Source of the DNA: Vreelandella lionensis
Lineage (GTDB): Bacteria > Pseudomonadota > Gammaproteobacteria > Pseudomonadales > Halomonadaceae
Assembly: GCF_002087295.1 (NCBI RefSeq)
Contig: NZ_MWVI01000050.1
Location: 186,001-250,000, forward strand
Direction of reading: 5' to 3'
DNA: 64,000 nt
Part shown: piece after piece, positions 41,213 to 52,209 of the stretch
Numbering within the stretch: position 1 is the stretch's first letter
How the letters are laid out: each line of letters starts with the position of its first letter
The notes under the pieces: generated by a model
Told to the model about the DNA's origin: nothing
The model's database searches: none
The model's input: only the letters and a program-made list of their open reading frames with translations
Made by a program: the position numbers and the translations under genes

Positions 41213-43021
41213 CTAGCCAGCATCGGCGGCTTTACGATAGCGCCCTTGATAATCAAACAGCTTATCGCGGATTTGAAAGTGTCGGCCTACCTTTCGCCCC
41301 ACCACAAAATCCGGGTGGCGCAATCGGCGCTGCTCGTTGACGACCTCATCAGGCGTCGTCGGTTGCCATTGACCGCCTGGCGCGCGTAGGTGGGCACGCA
41401 AAAATACGGCATAAAACGCGCGGCGCTGGGCCGGGGTTTCTAAGGCAAACCATTCGCTCAGGCTTTCGCCATCTTCATCGTGGTAGGTGGCTTTTAGGCG
41501 CGGCAGCCCACGACCATTGGTGGTCGCCTCTAACTGCATGCCGCTGACGCGCAGCACCTTGGCATCTTTTAGCTTCAGCGCATCCTTGAGCTTGTCGTCA
41601 GCGTCCACGAGCAGCTTCTCGCAGCCATGACAGCGACGGGCGGCAATATCGTTCTCAGCGCCGCACTCGTCGCATACTTTGAAGCGAAAGCGAAACTCGC
41701 ACTGGCGGCGGCGCCCTGCGTCATCCTCAATCAGCCCCTGGCAGCGGCGGCCGAAGTGTTCGATCACCAGCTCGCCGTCGCGCTTGCCCCAAAACAGGTT
41801 CGCGTGACCGCAGTCCGGGCAGGGCACCTGCACCGGTTCGCTATCGCTATCCGGCTTGGGTTCGCCTACTTCCGGGGCGTAGAGATCCCACGGGTTGCCC
41901 GCATAGTCGAGAATCAAGCACTCCTCTTTGCCCGGCGAGAGGCGCAGCCCGCGACCCACAATCTGCTGATACAGGCTAACCGACTCGGTGGGCCGCAGAA
42001 TCGCGATCAGATCGACGTGGGGGGCATCGAAGCCGGTGGTCAGCACCGCCACGTTGACCAAATACTTCAGTTGGCGCGCTTTAAACGCATCGATCAGCGC
42101 GGTGCGCTCGGCCGAGGCGGTCGCACCGGTAATCAGCGCGGCCTGCTCGGCGGGCAGATAGCCCATGATCTCTTCGGCGTGGGCCACCGTCGCGGCGAAA
42201 ATCATCACCCCCTGGCGGTCGGCAGCGTACTCCACCACTTGGGCAATGATGCCCGGTGTCGCCCGGTTACCCGCCACCACCCGGTTGAGCTCCTCCTCCC
42301 GAAAAAGCCCGCTGGACGAGGGCGCCAGCGCCGAGAAGTCGTACCCTTCAATGGCCATAACCAGCCGCTTGGGCGCGGCCAAAAAGCCCTGTTTGACCAT
42401 CAGGCGCAGCGGCTGCTCGAACACGCAGTCGGCAAAAAAGCTCTCTTCTGAACCGCGCACCATACCGTGGTGGTGGCGATGGTAGATAAAGCCCTGCCCC
42501 AAACGAAACGGTGTGGCGGTTAGGCCGAGGATTTTTAGCTGCGGGTTCTGGCTCCGCAGGTGCTCGATCACCTGCCGATAGCTGGAGTCCTCCTCCAGCG
42601 ATACCCGATGGCACTCGTCGATCACTAGCAGAGTAAAGCTGGCGTCGTTGAACTGCTCCAGGTTGCGCACCACCGACTGCACCGAGCCAAACACCACTTG
42701 GCGGCTAGCCTCTTTGCGCTTTAACCCGGCGCTAAAGATATCCGCCTCTAAGCCGTACGCTTGGTACTTGGCGTGGTTCTGCTCCACCAGCTCGCGCACG
42801 TGGGCCAGCACCAGCACCCGCCCACGGGCTAGCCTCGCCAGTTCAGCGATCACCAGCGACTTGCCGCTGCCCGTCGGCAGCACCACCACGGCGGGGGCGC
42901 TGGTGGCGCGAAAGTGGCTGACTACCCGCTTTACCGCCTCGGTTTGGTAGGGGCGCAGCGAAGGCGCTGCCGTGTTAGCCAAGAAAGGCGGCCCGGAGGC
43001 CGCCTTTTCAGGATGTGTCAT
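41213..43021 (-). CDS. radD: DEAD/DEAH-box helicase RadD (YejH)
   Basis: 602-residue SF2 ATPase of DNA repair, homologous to E. coli RadD, which aids RecA-dependent strand exchange. Walker A PTGSGKS, DECH box in [11 protein letters not shown], motif [13 protein letters not shown], and motif [12 protein letters not shown] are seen. The C-terminal half carries a zinc-binding Cys set (CPDCG, CDECG, CHGC). The ATG at 43021 may be too far upstream: the first 13 codons overlap a terminator-like hairpin (42984-43007), and RPYQTEAV, where the family usually begins, starts at about residue 23. Intact. Confidence 0.9.
   Translation of the reverse strand: MTHPEKAASGPPFLANTAAPSLRPYQTEAVKRVVSHFRATSAPAVVVLPTGSGKSLVIAELARLARGRVLVLAHVRELVEQNHAKYQAYGLEADIFSAGLKRKEASRQVVFGSVQSVVRNLEQFNDASFTLLVIDECHRVSLEEDSSYRQVIEHLRSQNPQLKILGLTATPFRLGQGFIYHRHHHGMVRGSEESFFADCVFEQPLRLMVKQGFLAAPKRLVMAIEGYDFSALAPSSSGLFREEELNRVVAGNRATPGIIAQVVEYAADRQGVMIFAATVAHAEEIMGYLPAEQAALITGATASAERTALIDAFKARQLKYLVNVAVLTTGFDAPHVDLIAILRPTESVSLYQQIVGRGLRLSPGKEECLILDYAGNPWDLYAPEVGEPKPDSDSEPVQVPCPDCGHANLFWGKRDGELVIEHFGRRCQGLIEDDAGRRRQCEFRFRFKVCDECGAENDIAARRCHGCEKLLVDADDKLKDALKLKDAKVLRVSGMQLEATTNGRGLPRLKATYHDEDGESLSEWFALETPAQRRAFYAVFLRAHLRAPGGQWQPTTPDEVVNEQRRLRHPDFVVGRKVGRHFQIRDKLFDYQGRYRKAADAG
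42984..43007 (-). terminator. Probable purL terminator, overlapping the 5' end of radD
   Basis: A perfect 10-bp stem (AAAGGCGGCC / GGCCGCCTTT) with CGGA loop, A-rich before and TTTCTT after on the minus strand, 43 bp past the purL stop. Confidence 0.65.
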
Positions 43022-43050
43022 CCATCACCTTTCGGGTTGGTCACATGATG

Positions 43051-46000
43051 TTAGCCCAGCCAGACCCGCGCATTGCGGAACAGGCGCAGCCACGCACCAT
43101 CTTCGGTCCACTCCGCCGGACGCCAGGAGTTGGTGACCGCACGGGTCACCCGCTCGGGGTGTGGCATCATGATCGTCACGCGGCCATCCGGCGTAGTCAG
43201 GCCGGTAATGCCCGACGGCGAGCCATTGGGGTTGGCCGGGTAGCGCGTAGTGACCTGACCGTAGTTGTCGATGTAGCGCAGGGCAATTTGGCTACTCGAC
43301 TGCATGCTACGCAGGTGCGCCGTGTCGCGGAACTCGGCGCGGCCCTCCCCGTGAGCAACGGCGATAGGCAGCTTGGAGCCTTCCATGCCCGCCAGTAGAA
43401 TAGAGGGGCTCTTCTCTACCCGTGCCATCGCAACGCGGGCCTCAAACTGCTCGGACTCGTTGCGCACAAAGGCAGGCCAATTTTCCGCACCGGGGATCAG
43501 CGTTTTGAGCTGCGAGAGCATCTGGCAGCCGTTACACACGCCCAGCGAGAAGCTGTCGTCGCGGTTGAAGAAGGCTTCAAACTGCTCGCGGGCGCGCTCA
43601 TTGAATAGCACTGACTTGGCCCAGCCGCCGCCTGCACCCAGCACGTCGCCATAGGAGAAGCCGCCACAGGCCACTAAGCCTTTGAACTCCTCCAGGGAGA
43701 CACGGCCTTCGAGGATGTCGCTCATATGCACATCCACCGCGTCGAAGCCTGCTTTGTGGAAGGCCCAGGCCATCTCTACCTGACCGTTAACACCCTGTTC
43801 ACGCAGCACGGCCACCGCTGGCTTGGTGGTGTTGATAAAGGGCGCGCTGATATCGTCGTTGATATCGAAAGTCGGTGCGGCGCTAAGGCCCGGATCGCGA
43901 ACGTCGAGCAAGTTGTCGAACTCGTTCTTCGCGCATTCCGGGTTATCCCGTAGCGCCTGCATGCGGTAGCTGGTCTCGGACCAGGTACGCTGGGTTAGCT
44001 GACGGGTGGTTTCCAGCAGCGGCTCTTCAAACAGCGTTACACGCACTTGGTCGTCGTAACGCGGGCGAGCAATCACGCCGCAGGTTTCGATACCCGCCAT
44101 GGCGAACTGCGTCAGCACCTCTTCAGTGTGCTCACGGCTTACCTGGATCACCGCGCCCAGCTCTTCGGAGAAGAGCGCATTAAAAGCTTCCACCGGCTCA
44201 TCAATCAGCCAGTCGAGCTTGATTTCGAGACCGGCGTGCGCGGCAAAAGCCATCTCCAGCAGCGTCACCAACAGGCCACCGTCGCTGCGGTCGTGATAAG
44301 CCAGCAGCTTACCGTCGCGGTTCAGACCTTGGATCACTTCGAAAAACGCTTTCAGATCTTCCGGGTCGTCCACATCGGGGCACTCATCGCCCACTTGGCC
44401 ATAGACCTGCGCCAGCGCCGAGCCGCCAAGACGGTTCTGGCCGTTCCCCAGGTCGATCAAGATCAGATCAGACTCATCCTGTTCCAGGTTGATCTGCGGC
44501 GTCAGCGTCGCCAGCGCGTCGGTCACCGGTGCAAAGCCGGTCACCACCAGCGACAGCGGCGAGGTAATGCTCTTCTCTTCGGCGTCATCGCCCTCTTGCC
44601 ACGCAGTGCGCATGGACATGGAGTCCTTGCCCACCGGCACGGCGATACCGAGCGCCGGGCACAGCTCCATGCCCACGGCATGAACGGCGTCGTACAGCGC
44701 CTGGTTTTCACCGGGGTGATCAGCAGCGCTCATCCAGTTGGCGGAGAGTTTGATATCCGACAGCTTGGCAATCGGCGCAGCCGCGAGGTTGGTAATGGCT
44801 TCTGCCACCGCCAAGCGCGCGCTGGCCGCAGGGTTGATCAGCGCCACCGGCGGGCGCTCACCCATGGCCATGGCTTCACCGGCGTGGGTGTCGAAGCTCG
44901 CAGTGGTCACCGCGACGTCGGCTACCGGCACCTGCCAGGGGCCTACCATCTGATCACGGGCAACTTGGCCAGTGATGGAACGGTCGCCGATAGTGATCAG
45001 GAAGCTTTTCGAGGCCACCGTGGGCAGGCGCAGCACCCGGTCCATCGCTTCGCGCAGGTCCAGGTTATCCAGCATGACGCCAGAGAGTTCGGGCGTTTGA
45101 CGCTCAAACGAACGGGTCATCTTCGGCGGCTTGCCAAACAGCACGCTCATGGGCAGATCGACCGGTTTGGTTTCGAAATGGCCGTCGCGCACTTCCAGGT
45201 GGTGCTCCGCCTGGGCTTCGCCCACTACCGCGTAGGGGCAGCGCTCGCGCTTACACAGCGCGTCGAAGGTATCCAAGTCTTCAGGGGCTACTGCCAGTAC
45301 GTAGCGCTCCTGGGCTTCGTTACACCAGATTTCCAGCGGGCTCATGCCCGGCTCGGCGTTGGGCACCGCGCGCAGGTCAAACAGACCGCCACGGTTGCCG
45401 TCTTTAACCAGCTCCGGCAAGGCGTTAGACAGCCCGCCCGCACCGACATCGTGGATAAAGCGAATCGGGTTGTTGTCGCCCAACGCCCAGCAGCGGTCGA
45501 TGACTTCTTGGGCACGACGCTCGATTTCCGGGTTTTCCCGCTGAACGGAGGCGAAATCCAAATCCTCACTGGACTCACCGCACGCCATGCTGGACGCAGC
45601 ACCGCCGCCCAGGCCGATCAGCATCGCCGGGCCGCCCATGACCGATCAGCTTACCGCCAACCGGGATCTCGCCTTTTTGCACGTGCTGAGCGCGAATGTT
45701 GCCGTAACCGCCGGCAATCATGATCGGCTTGTGGTAGCCGCGACGCTCGATGCCGCCTTCGCTGAGCGCATCCTGCTCGTAGGTGCGGAAGTAGCCGGTC
45801 AGGTTGGGGCGGCCAAACTCGTTGTTGAACGCGGCACCGCCAATCGGGCCATCCAGCATGATATTGAGCGCGGACTGCATGCGCTCGGGCTTGCCGTAGT
45901 CGAAGGCTTCCCAGGGCTGAACAAATTCAGGAATGCGCAGGTTAGAGACGGTAAAGCCGGACAAACCTGCTTTCGGCTTGCCGCCGATGCCGGTCGCGCC

Positions 46001-46978
46001 TTCATCCCGAATCTCACCGCCAGAGCCGGTGGCCGCACCGGGGAACGGTGCAATCGCCGTGGGGTGGTTGTGGGTCTCCACCTTCATCAGAATGTGGATC
46101 GGCTCTTGGTGGGCATCGTAGCTGGCGCGCTCGCCTTCGGCACCGGTGAGCGGCGTGGGGAAGAAGCGTCCGCCGTGGCTGCCTTTGATCACCGCCGCGT
46201 TATCGCTGTACGCAGAGAGCACGTTATCCGGTGACGTGGCGAAGGTGTTCTTGATCATCTTAAACAGCGAGTGGCTCTGGGCTTCGCCGTCGATGACCCA
46301 ATCTGCATTGAAGATTTTGTGGCGACAGTGCTCAGAGTTCGCCTGGGCGAACATCATCAGCTCCACATCGCTGGGGTTGCGGCCTAGCTCGATAAAAGCC
46401 GCTACCAGGTAGTCGATCTCATCGTCTGCCAGCGCAAGTCCAAGTTCGCGGTTAGCCGTGGCAAGAGCGTCGCGACCGCCTTCTAGAATATCCACGCTGC
46501 CAAGGGGAGCAGGCGAGTGGTGGGCGAACAGTTTGCCCGACTCGGCTACGTCGGCCAGTACGTTTTCGGTCATGCGGTCATGCAGCAGCGCGCTAATCGC
46601 TTCCAACTGCTCAGTACTGGGTGCGCCGCGCATCTCTACGCGATAATCGATGCCGCGCTCAATGCGGCTGATCTGGCTAAGCCCGCAGTTGTGGGCAATG
46701 TCGGTTGCTTTAGAGGACCATGGTGACTGGGTGCCTAAACGCGGGACGACCAAAAAGCGCTGGGCGTTGTCGGGAATCTCTTGGCTGTCTTGGCGGCCGT
46801 ACTCCAGCAGTTTCGCCAACCGCTCCTGGGCGGCATGATCGAGCTCTTCGTGGTGGTCAATGAAGTGGACGTAATGGGCAGACAGCGCCTCCACCTCCGG
46901 AACACGGTCACGCAACACCGTTAACAGCCGTTCATGGCGGAAGGCAGAAAGGGCGGGTGCGCCTCGCAGTTCGAGCAT
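43051..46978 (-). CDS. purL: Phosphoribosylformylglycinamidine synthase (one apparent frameshift)
   Basis: Long-form FGAM synthase (about 1309 residues) of purine synthesis, carrying synthetase and glutaminase in one chain. Seen: [11 protein letters not shown] start, [38 protein letters not shown], and the C-terminal GATase with the nucleophile in [13 protein letters not shown] and HGEGRAEF. The only break is an extra G near 45645, where [15 protein letters not shown] is restored. Upstream GAGG precedes ATG 46978. Monocistronic, divergent from mltF. Confidence 0.95.
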
Positions 46979-47143
46979 ATCTGGGAGCCTCTAAAGCAGG
47001 GAGAGTTCGAGCAGGAAATCACCGGGCCGCAAAGCGGCAATCCCGCTATGATACTGGAAAGCGACGGCCACACGAAATCAACAAGGTGACAGCGTTCATC
47101 AGGCTGGGTATCGTGGCAGACTGTTCCATGTTGACAAGACATC

Positions 47144-48611
47144 ATGCCGACATTGATTTACCAACATTTTATCGCCTATTACCGGGCTTATTTCGCGATG
47201 ATCGCGACACTTTTGCTTATTTTGGTGCCGCGCAGCTCGTCGGTACCAAGCGGTGAACATTTAGCGCAAATTAATGCAAAAGAGTTCATCACTATTCACA
47301 CTCGCAACACACCCACCACCTATTACGAAGGCCGCCAGGGGCCGACTGGCTTTGAGTATGAGTTGATGCACCGCTTTGCGGACTACCTGGGGGTCAGCCT
47401 AAACCTCAACGCAAGCCACCACCCGGAGAGCGTGCTACCCGCCGTGCGCGAGCAGGGCGACTTAGGTGCCGCTGCCCTCCCCCTGCTGGCGGATTCACCG
47501 GGCATTCACTACACCCGCTCCATCATTCAGATGCAGCCGCTGGTGGTGTATCGCCGCGGGCTCAACGGTATCGATGAACCGGCAGATCTCGTCGACCTGG
47601 AACTTGGCACGCTAAGCGAAGCGGGCACCAGCCAAGCGCTGCTCGCTCTACAACGTGACTACCCCAGCCTTACTTGGAAAGAGTCTCACGAGCTTGAAGT
47701 GGCCGAACTGCTGGCACGGGTAGAGAGCGGCACCCTGGATGCGGCGATTATTTTTGATCATCAGTTTCGTTTGAACCGGCTGGTTTTGCCTAACGTCGAG
47801 CGCGGTTTCTTTTTAGGCGAGCCGCTCTCTCTGGCCTGGGCGGTGCCCAGCGGCCGCGGACTTGGATTCTTAGAAGCCGCCAATCAATTTCTTCAAGAGC
47901 TGCAAGAGAACGGCACTCTGGAGCAGTTGGTAAGCCGCTACTTTGGCCACGATGACTATCTTGAGTACGTGGGCACTCGAACGTTTCTCGCCCACCTTGA
48001 CGAACGTCTGCCCAACTACACTGAGCTATTTAAGCAGGCCGCTCGCGACACCAGTTTTGACTGGAAGCTGCTGGCCGCCGTTGGGTACCAGGAGTCGAAC
48101 TGGGACCCCCACCGCTGTATCCCCCACAGGGGTTCGCGGCTTAATGATGCTGACCAACCCCACGGCCAGCGAAATGGGCGTAGCCGACCGCACCGATGCT
48201 GCACAGAGTATTGATGGCGGCGCGCGCTACCTGCGCAGTATTAAAGACCGACTTCCAGACAGCATTACCGGGGATGACCGGCTCTACATGGCCATGGCAG
48301 CCTACAACGTAGGCCTTGGCCACCTTTACGATGCGCGTAAGATTGCCGAGCTGCGCGGCGGCGATCCGGATCGCTGGCAGGACGTTCGTGCAGCGCTCCC
48401 GCTCTTACAGGAGCGTGGGTGGCATAGCCAAACCCGCCATGGCTATGCCCGTGGCGGCGAGCCGGTCATCTACGTGCGCAACATCCGGCGCTACTACGAG
48501 ATGATCGAGTACGTGGAGCGCAGCCGACAACAGTTTTTCCAGCTAGAGCAAACGCCAGCCAGTGAAGAACCATTATTGCTGTTCGATATTATTCCGCCGG
48601 TTGAGCAGTAA
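47144..48611 (+). CDS. mltF: Membrane-bound lytic murein transglycosylase F (one apparent frameshift)
   Basis: Periplasmic protein of about 488 residues that cleaves peptidoglycan. An N-terminal hydrophobic segment ([12 protein letters not shown]) is followed by a solute-binding-like domain ([34 protein letters not shown], in part) and then an SLT domain with the catalytic Glu in [16 protein letters not shown]. The frame changes near 48107 by an extra C ([15 protein letters not shown] restored), then [15 protein letters not shown] and [10 protein letters not shown]. The start is uncertain, with no clear ribosome site. Divergent from purL as in many gammaproteobacteria. Confidence 0.92.
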
Positions 48612-48618
48612 TCGCGCG

Positions 48619-49074
48619 CTAACGTTTTTCAGCGAAAAACTGCTTGAGCAGCCTTTTGGCCGGTACTGCTAGCACGCCGCCCGTAATCTCTATCTGATGT
48701 TTAAACCAGGGCTGGGCAAGCAGGTTGGCCTTTGACTCCACCATGCCCGTGCGTGGTTCGGGCGCGCCGTATACCAAACGGGCAATGCGCGCATGCACCA
48801 TGGCGCCTGCGCACATCATGCAGGGCTCTAGCGTAACGAACAGCGTACAGCCCTCTAAACGGTAGTTGCCCAGCCGCTGCCTCGCCTCGCGCAAGGCGCG
48901 CACTTCGGCGTGGCCGCTGGGGTCGCAGCTTGCCAGCGGTGCATTGTGGCCAGCACCAACAATCTCCCCCTGGGCATCCACCACCACCGCGCCCACCGGC
49001 ACTTCCCCGGCGGCAAACGCCAGGTGCGCTTGGTCCATGGCGCGGTGCATGTAAACTTCATCGCTGCGTATCAA
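48619..49074 (-). CDS. tadA: tRNA adenosine(34) deaminase
   Basis: 151-residue zinc deaminase converting A34 to inosine in tRNA-Arg. The catalytic HAEVRAL and PCMMCAGAM give the His and two Cys ligands plus the proton-shuttling Glu; VPVGAVVV and RIARLVYGAPEPRTG are conserved as well. Intact and of normal length. Convergent with mltF (7 bp between stops). Confidence 0.95.
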   Translation of the reverse strand: MIRSDEVYMHRAMDQAHLAFAAGEVPVGAVVVDAQGEIVGAGHNAPLASCDPSGHAEVRALREARQRLGNYRLEGCTLFVTLEPCMMCAGAMVHARIARLVYGAPEPRTGMVESKANLLAQPWFKHQIEITGGVLAVPAKRLLKQFFAEKR

Positions 49075-49182
49075 GGCAAACTCCGCTAAGGTAGCAAAAC
49101 GATCGTTTTAATCGCGTGATGGCCGCACTGGGTATACTTGCAATCATCGGCGGGAAAACAGACAGCACCAAGGATACAGAGA

Positions 49183-50004
49183 ATGAACGATGCGCTGAAG
49201 TCACTGGGTAGCTTGTTAGAGCTTGAAACCCTTGAAGAGACGCTATTTCGCGGCCAGAGCCAAGATTTGGGCTTTCCCCAACTGTATGGCGGCCAAGTGT
49301 TGGGCCAGGCACTGGCCGCAGCGGCGCGCACGGTGCCGGATGAGCGCCGCCCGCACTCCCAGCACGGCTATTTTTTGCGCCCAGGCGACCCGCACCGCCC
49401 GGTGGTGTATCAGGTCGATACCATCCGCGATGGCGGCAGCTTTACCACCCGGCGGGTGACGGCTATTCAGAAAGGGCGACCGATTTTCTTCTGCAGCGCC
49501 TCATTCCAGAGCGCTGAAGAGAGCATCAATCATCAGCGAGCCATGCCACAAGTGCCCACGCCAGAAGCACTCATCGAGAGCGGCGATGCCAAGCACGCGC
49601 GCTTCCCTGGCCACCCTATCGAGTTTTTGCACTTGAAGGGACAACCCCGATAGCGCTTCACCCGCAGGCCAGTGCCTGTGGTTTCGCTTTGCCGGTGGGC
49701 AGCTACCGGATGACCCGGCGCTGCATCGCCACCTGCTCTCTTATGCGTCAGATTTCAATCTGCTGACCACCGGCCTGATTCCCCACGGCATTAAGTACAC
49801 CGACCGAAACTGCGCATCGCCAGTCTCGACCATGCGATTTGGTTGCACGAAGATACGCGGCTAGATGAGTGGCTGCTCTACGCCATCGACTCCCCCTGGA
49901 GTGGTGGCGCACGGGGCTTGGCGAGGGGCCATATTTATCGCCGCGATGGACGTTTAGTGGCCTCGACGGCGCAGGAGGGATTGGTGCGCTATCCGCAGTC
50001 TTGA
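49183..50004 (+). CDS. tesB: Acyl-CoA thioesterase II (two apparent frameshifts)
   Basis: Double hot-dog thioesterase of about 273 residues hydrolysing acyl-CoA. First half intact: SLLELETLEETLFRGQSQDLGFPQLYGGQVLGQALAAA and GGSFTTRRVTAIQKGRPIFFCSASFQ (each in part). After shifts near 49640 and 49810 the second half is seen: FRFAGGQLPDDPALHRHLLSYASDFNLL and SLDHAIWLHEDTRLDEWLLY, then SGGARGLARGHIYRRDGRLVAST. The ATG at 49183 has AAGGA upstream. Divergent from tadA. Confidence 0.88.
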
Positions 50005-50033
50005 ACCTCTGCTCTAAACACCTCTAAAAACAG

Positions 50034-50058
50034 CAACGCCCGCAGTGTGCGGGCGTTG
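50034..50058 (-). terminator. Terminator between convergent tesB and maeB
   Basis: A perfect 11-bp stem (CAACGCCCGCA / TGCGGGCGTTG) with GTG loop; on the minus strand it is followed by CTGTTTTTAG, so it serves maeB best. Confidence 0.85.
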
Positions 50059-50084
50059 TAAACAAGCGATACAGCGGTCAGAAC

Positions 50085-51356
50085 TTACCCACCATACACA
50101 TCATTAATAGTTTTCAGCGGGTAGTGAGCCGGGTACGGCTTGCGGGCCACGCCAGAGTCGACCGCCGCCTGGGCCACTGCTGAGGAGACGCGTTCCAGCA
50201 GGCGGATATCCACCGGCGTGGGGATGATGTAATCACGCCCGAAGCTCATCTCGGTACGCTCGTAGGCGTTCAGCACTTCCTGCGGCACCGGCTCGCGGGC
50301 CAGATCTTTCAGTGCATGCACCGCCGCCAGCTTCATGGCTTCGTTAATGCGCGTTGCGCGCACATCCAACGCACCGCGGAAGATGAACGGGAAGCCCAGC
50401 ACGTTGTTCACCTGGTTCGGGAAGTCCGAACGGCCGGTGGCCATGATCACATCCGGGCGCGCTTCGCGGGCTACGTCCGGGTGAATTTCCGGGTCGGGGT
50501 TGGTGCAGGCGAAAATCACCGGGTCAGCGGCCATTTTCTTCACCTGATCCGCAGAGAGCAGGCCCGGGCCAGAAAGGCCGATAAACACATCCGCGCCGTC
50601 GATGGCATCGTCCAGCGTGCGCATGTCGGTATCACGTGCGAACTCCGCTTTGTACTCGTTGATGCCGTCACGGTCAGTGTGAATGACGCCACGACGATCC
50701 AGCATCACCAAGTTCTCTTTCTTGGCACCGCATGAGATCAGCAGGCGCATACAAGCAATAGCAGCCGCCCCTGCGCCCATGCAGACGATTTTCACGTCTT
50801 CAATCCGCTTGCCCGCGATATCCAGCGCGTTGAGCATGCCCGCAGCGGTCACAATTGCTGTGCCGTGCTGGTCATCGTGGAATACTGGGATGTTGCAGCG
50901 TTCAACTAACGCCTTTTCGATCTCAAAGCACTCAGGCGCTTTGATATCTTCCAGGTTAATACCACCCCAGGTGTCGGCAATGCGGGCAACGGTGTCGATA
51001 AACGCTTGCGGGCTTTCGGCGTCTACTTCGATATCAACGGAGTTAATGCCCGCAAAGCACTTGAACAGCACACCTTTACCTTCCATCACCGGCTTACTAG
51101 CCAGCGGGCCAAGGTTGCCTAGGCCAAGAATCGCACTGCCGTCCGAAATAACCGCGACCAGATTACCTTTGCCGGTATAACGGTACGCATTTTCCGCTTC
51201 GCGAGCGATTTCGCGAACCGGCTCAGCAACGCCTGGGCTATACGCTAGCGCCAAATCCCGAGCTGTCGCGGTGGGCTTGGTCAACTCCACGGAAAGCTTA
51301 CCGGGGATCGGCTTAGCGTGATAATCCAAAGCTGCCTGCTTATTTGCATCCGTCAT
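50085..51356 (-). CDS. maeB: NAD(P)-dependent malic enzyme, short form
   Basis: 423-residue oxaloacetate-decarboxylating malate dehydrogenase giving pyruvate, CO2 and NAD(P)H. Seen: LALAYSPGVAEPVREIA, TGKGNLVAVISDGSAILGLGNLGPLASKPVMEGK (in part), the VFHDDQHGTAIVTAAG core with metal-binding Asp residues, the dinucleotide fold VKIVCMGAGAAAIAC, and ALDVRATRINEAMKLAAVHAL. It lacks the phosphotransacetylase-like domain of long MaeB. Intact. Confidence 0.92.
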   Translation of the reverse strand: MTDANKQAALDYHAKPIPGKLSVELTKPTATARDLALAYSPGVAEPVREIAREAENAYRYTGKGNLVAVISDGSAILGLGNLGPLASKPVMEGKGVLFKCFAGINSVDIEVDAESPQAFIDTVARIADTWGGINLEDIKAPECFEIEKALVERCNIPVFHDDQHGTAIVTAAGMLNALDIAGKRIEDVKIVCMGAGAAAIACMRLLISCGAKKENLVMLDRRGVIHTDRDGINEYKAEFARDTDMRTLDDAIDGADVFIGLSGPGLLSADQVKKMAADPVIFACTNPDPEIHPDVAREARPDVIMATGRSDFPNQVNNVLGFPFIFRGALDVRATRINEAMKLAAVHALKDLAREPVPQEVLNAYERTEMSFGRDYIIPTPVDIRLLERVSSAVAQAAVDSGVARKPYPAHYPLKTINDVYGG

Positions 51357-51596
51357 AGTGAAGGTCTCATCAGCCTAAAGTAGAAAAGTTGTATCAGAAT
51401 ATAGAAAAAACCTAGGCGTCTCAAGCACGTAGTAAACTTACCTACGAAACGACCGTTTTAGCCACATTCCCTTCCATTTCGGAACTTTTCCACGTTATTT
51501 GCTGCAACTTATACTTCACGCCATCAGCTATAAAGGTTTCCTTATTGATGCAGCGCAGTATTTTTGGAAATAAATTCCAACAAAAATAACAGACAG

Positions 51597-51605
51597 TTAT
51601 CCACA
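51597..51605 (+). promoter_or_regulatory. DnaA-box-like 9-mer (consensus TTATCCACA)
   Basis: A perfect match to the strong DnaA-box consensus, next to an AT-rich stretch. One such match is expected about every other 64-kb window by chance, so on its own it is weak; the opposed neighbour raises interest. Confidence 0.35.
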
Positions 51606-51625
51606 CCCATCTGGCACAAACGCCC

Positions 51626-51634
51626 TGTGGAAAA
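51626..51634 (-). promoter_or_regulatory. DnaA-box-like 9-mer, opposite orientation (TTTTCCACA)
   Basis: Reads TGTGGAAAA on the plus strand; fits the relaxed consensus TTWTNCACA and lies 20 bp from the perfect box in inverted orientation. Confidence 0.3.
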
Positions 51635-51773
51635 GATAATAAGAGGAGAAGAGAAGGGACCGCATTCGGAGGGCAACACGTCAATCAACGTGCCGTAAAG
51701 CAAGTGGCAACACATTCAGGCAGCAGGAACGCTAATAAAAGAGCGCTAATAAAAAGGGTAGCCCCTTAGGGAC

Positions 51774-51802
51774 AAAAAGCCCACGCCGTGGCGTGGGCTT
51801 TT
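51774..51802 (-). terminator. Terminator of rpmE
   Basis: AAAAGCCCACGC ... GCGTGGGCTTTT stem, 45 bp past the rpmE stop, flanked by A- and T-runs. Confidence 0.88.
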
Positions 51803-51847
51803 GCACAGAGCACAATGCGTGCCTGCGATAGGCTTAATCCGTTAGGA

Positions 51848-52063
51848 TTAGCCGCGCTTGATAGCAGCGCCGAAACGCTTGTTGAAGCGCTCTACGCGGC
51901 CACCAGTGGTCGCTTGCTTCTGCTTACCGGTGTAGAACGGGTGGCAGTTGGAGCATACGTCCAGAGAGAAGTCCTGACCAGAGGTAGAACCGACCTGGAA
52001 GCTTGCACCGCAAGAACAGTTGGCGGTGACCGTGTTGTAATTCGGGTGGATACCTTGTTTCAT
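51848..52063 (-). CDS. rpmE: 50S ribosomal protein L31, zinc-binding form
   Basis: 71-residue ribosomal protein starting [12 protein letters not shown] at ATG 52063; an upstream in-frame start at 52075 adds only MRLK. Zinc ligands are present in CSCG and CSNC, so it is the C+ (RpmE) type rather than the zinc-independent YkgM type. [23 protein letters not shown] is the usual core. Monocistronic with its own terminator, divergent from priA. Confidence 0.96.
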   Translation of the reverse strand: MKQGIHPNYNTVTANCSCGASFQVGSTSGQDFSLDVCSNCHPFYTGKQKQATTGGRVERFNKRFGAAIKRG

Positions 52064-52209
52064 CTTGAGCCTCATAAGCTATATGCCGCCACCTGATCCG
52101 TTGCCAGGCACCGCATACGGGTTTGAAAAAACTGCTAACCGGTTAACCGCTCCATCCCGATAGATTCAGAGCGGCCGCGCATTCTAGCAAACTAATCGCC
52201 GGAGGCCAA

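Larger units (their letters stand above)
51357..51773. other. Intergenic region between maeB and the rpmE terminator
   Basis: About 420 bp without a convincing gene; a short 80-codon minus-strand frame at 51442-51684 has no recognisable protein character. It holds an inverted repeat CGTAG...CTACG (51428-51446) upstream of maeB, two DnaA-box-like 9-mers listed separately, a weaker third (TTTTCCACG at 51486-51494), and an AT-rich stretch (51555-51595). Confidence 0.5.

Noticed and set aside
44047-45723. Long plus-strand open frame (558 codons) opposite purL
   Set aside because: Antisense to conserved purL motifs, His/Arg/Gln-rich low-complexity translation, no ribosome site.
51442-51684. 80-codon minus-strand frame upstream of maeB
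   Set aside because: No recognisable protein character, no ribosome site, lies in AT-rich spacer.
51357-51773. Chromosomal or plasmid origin
   Set aside because: Only two good DnaA-like boxes, no iterons, no dnaA/rep/par gene nearby; context is maeB-rpmE-priA.
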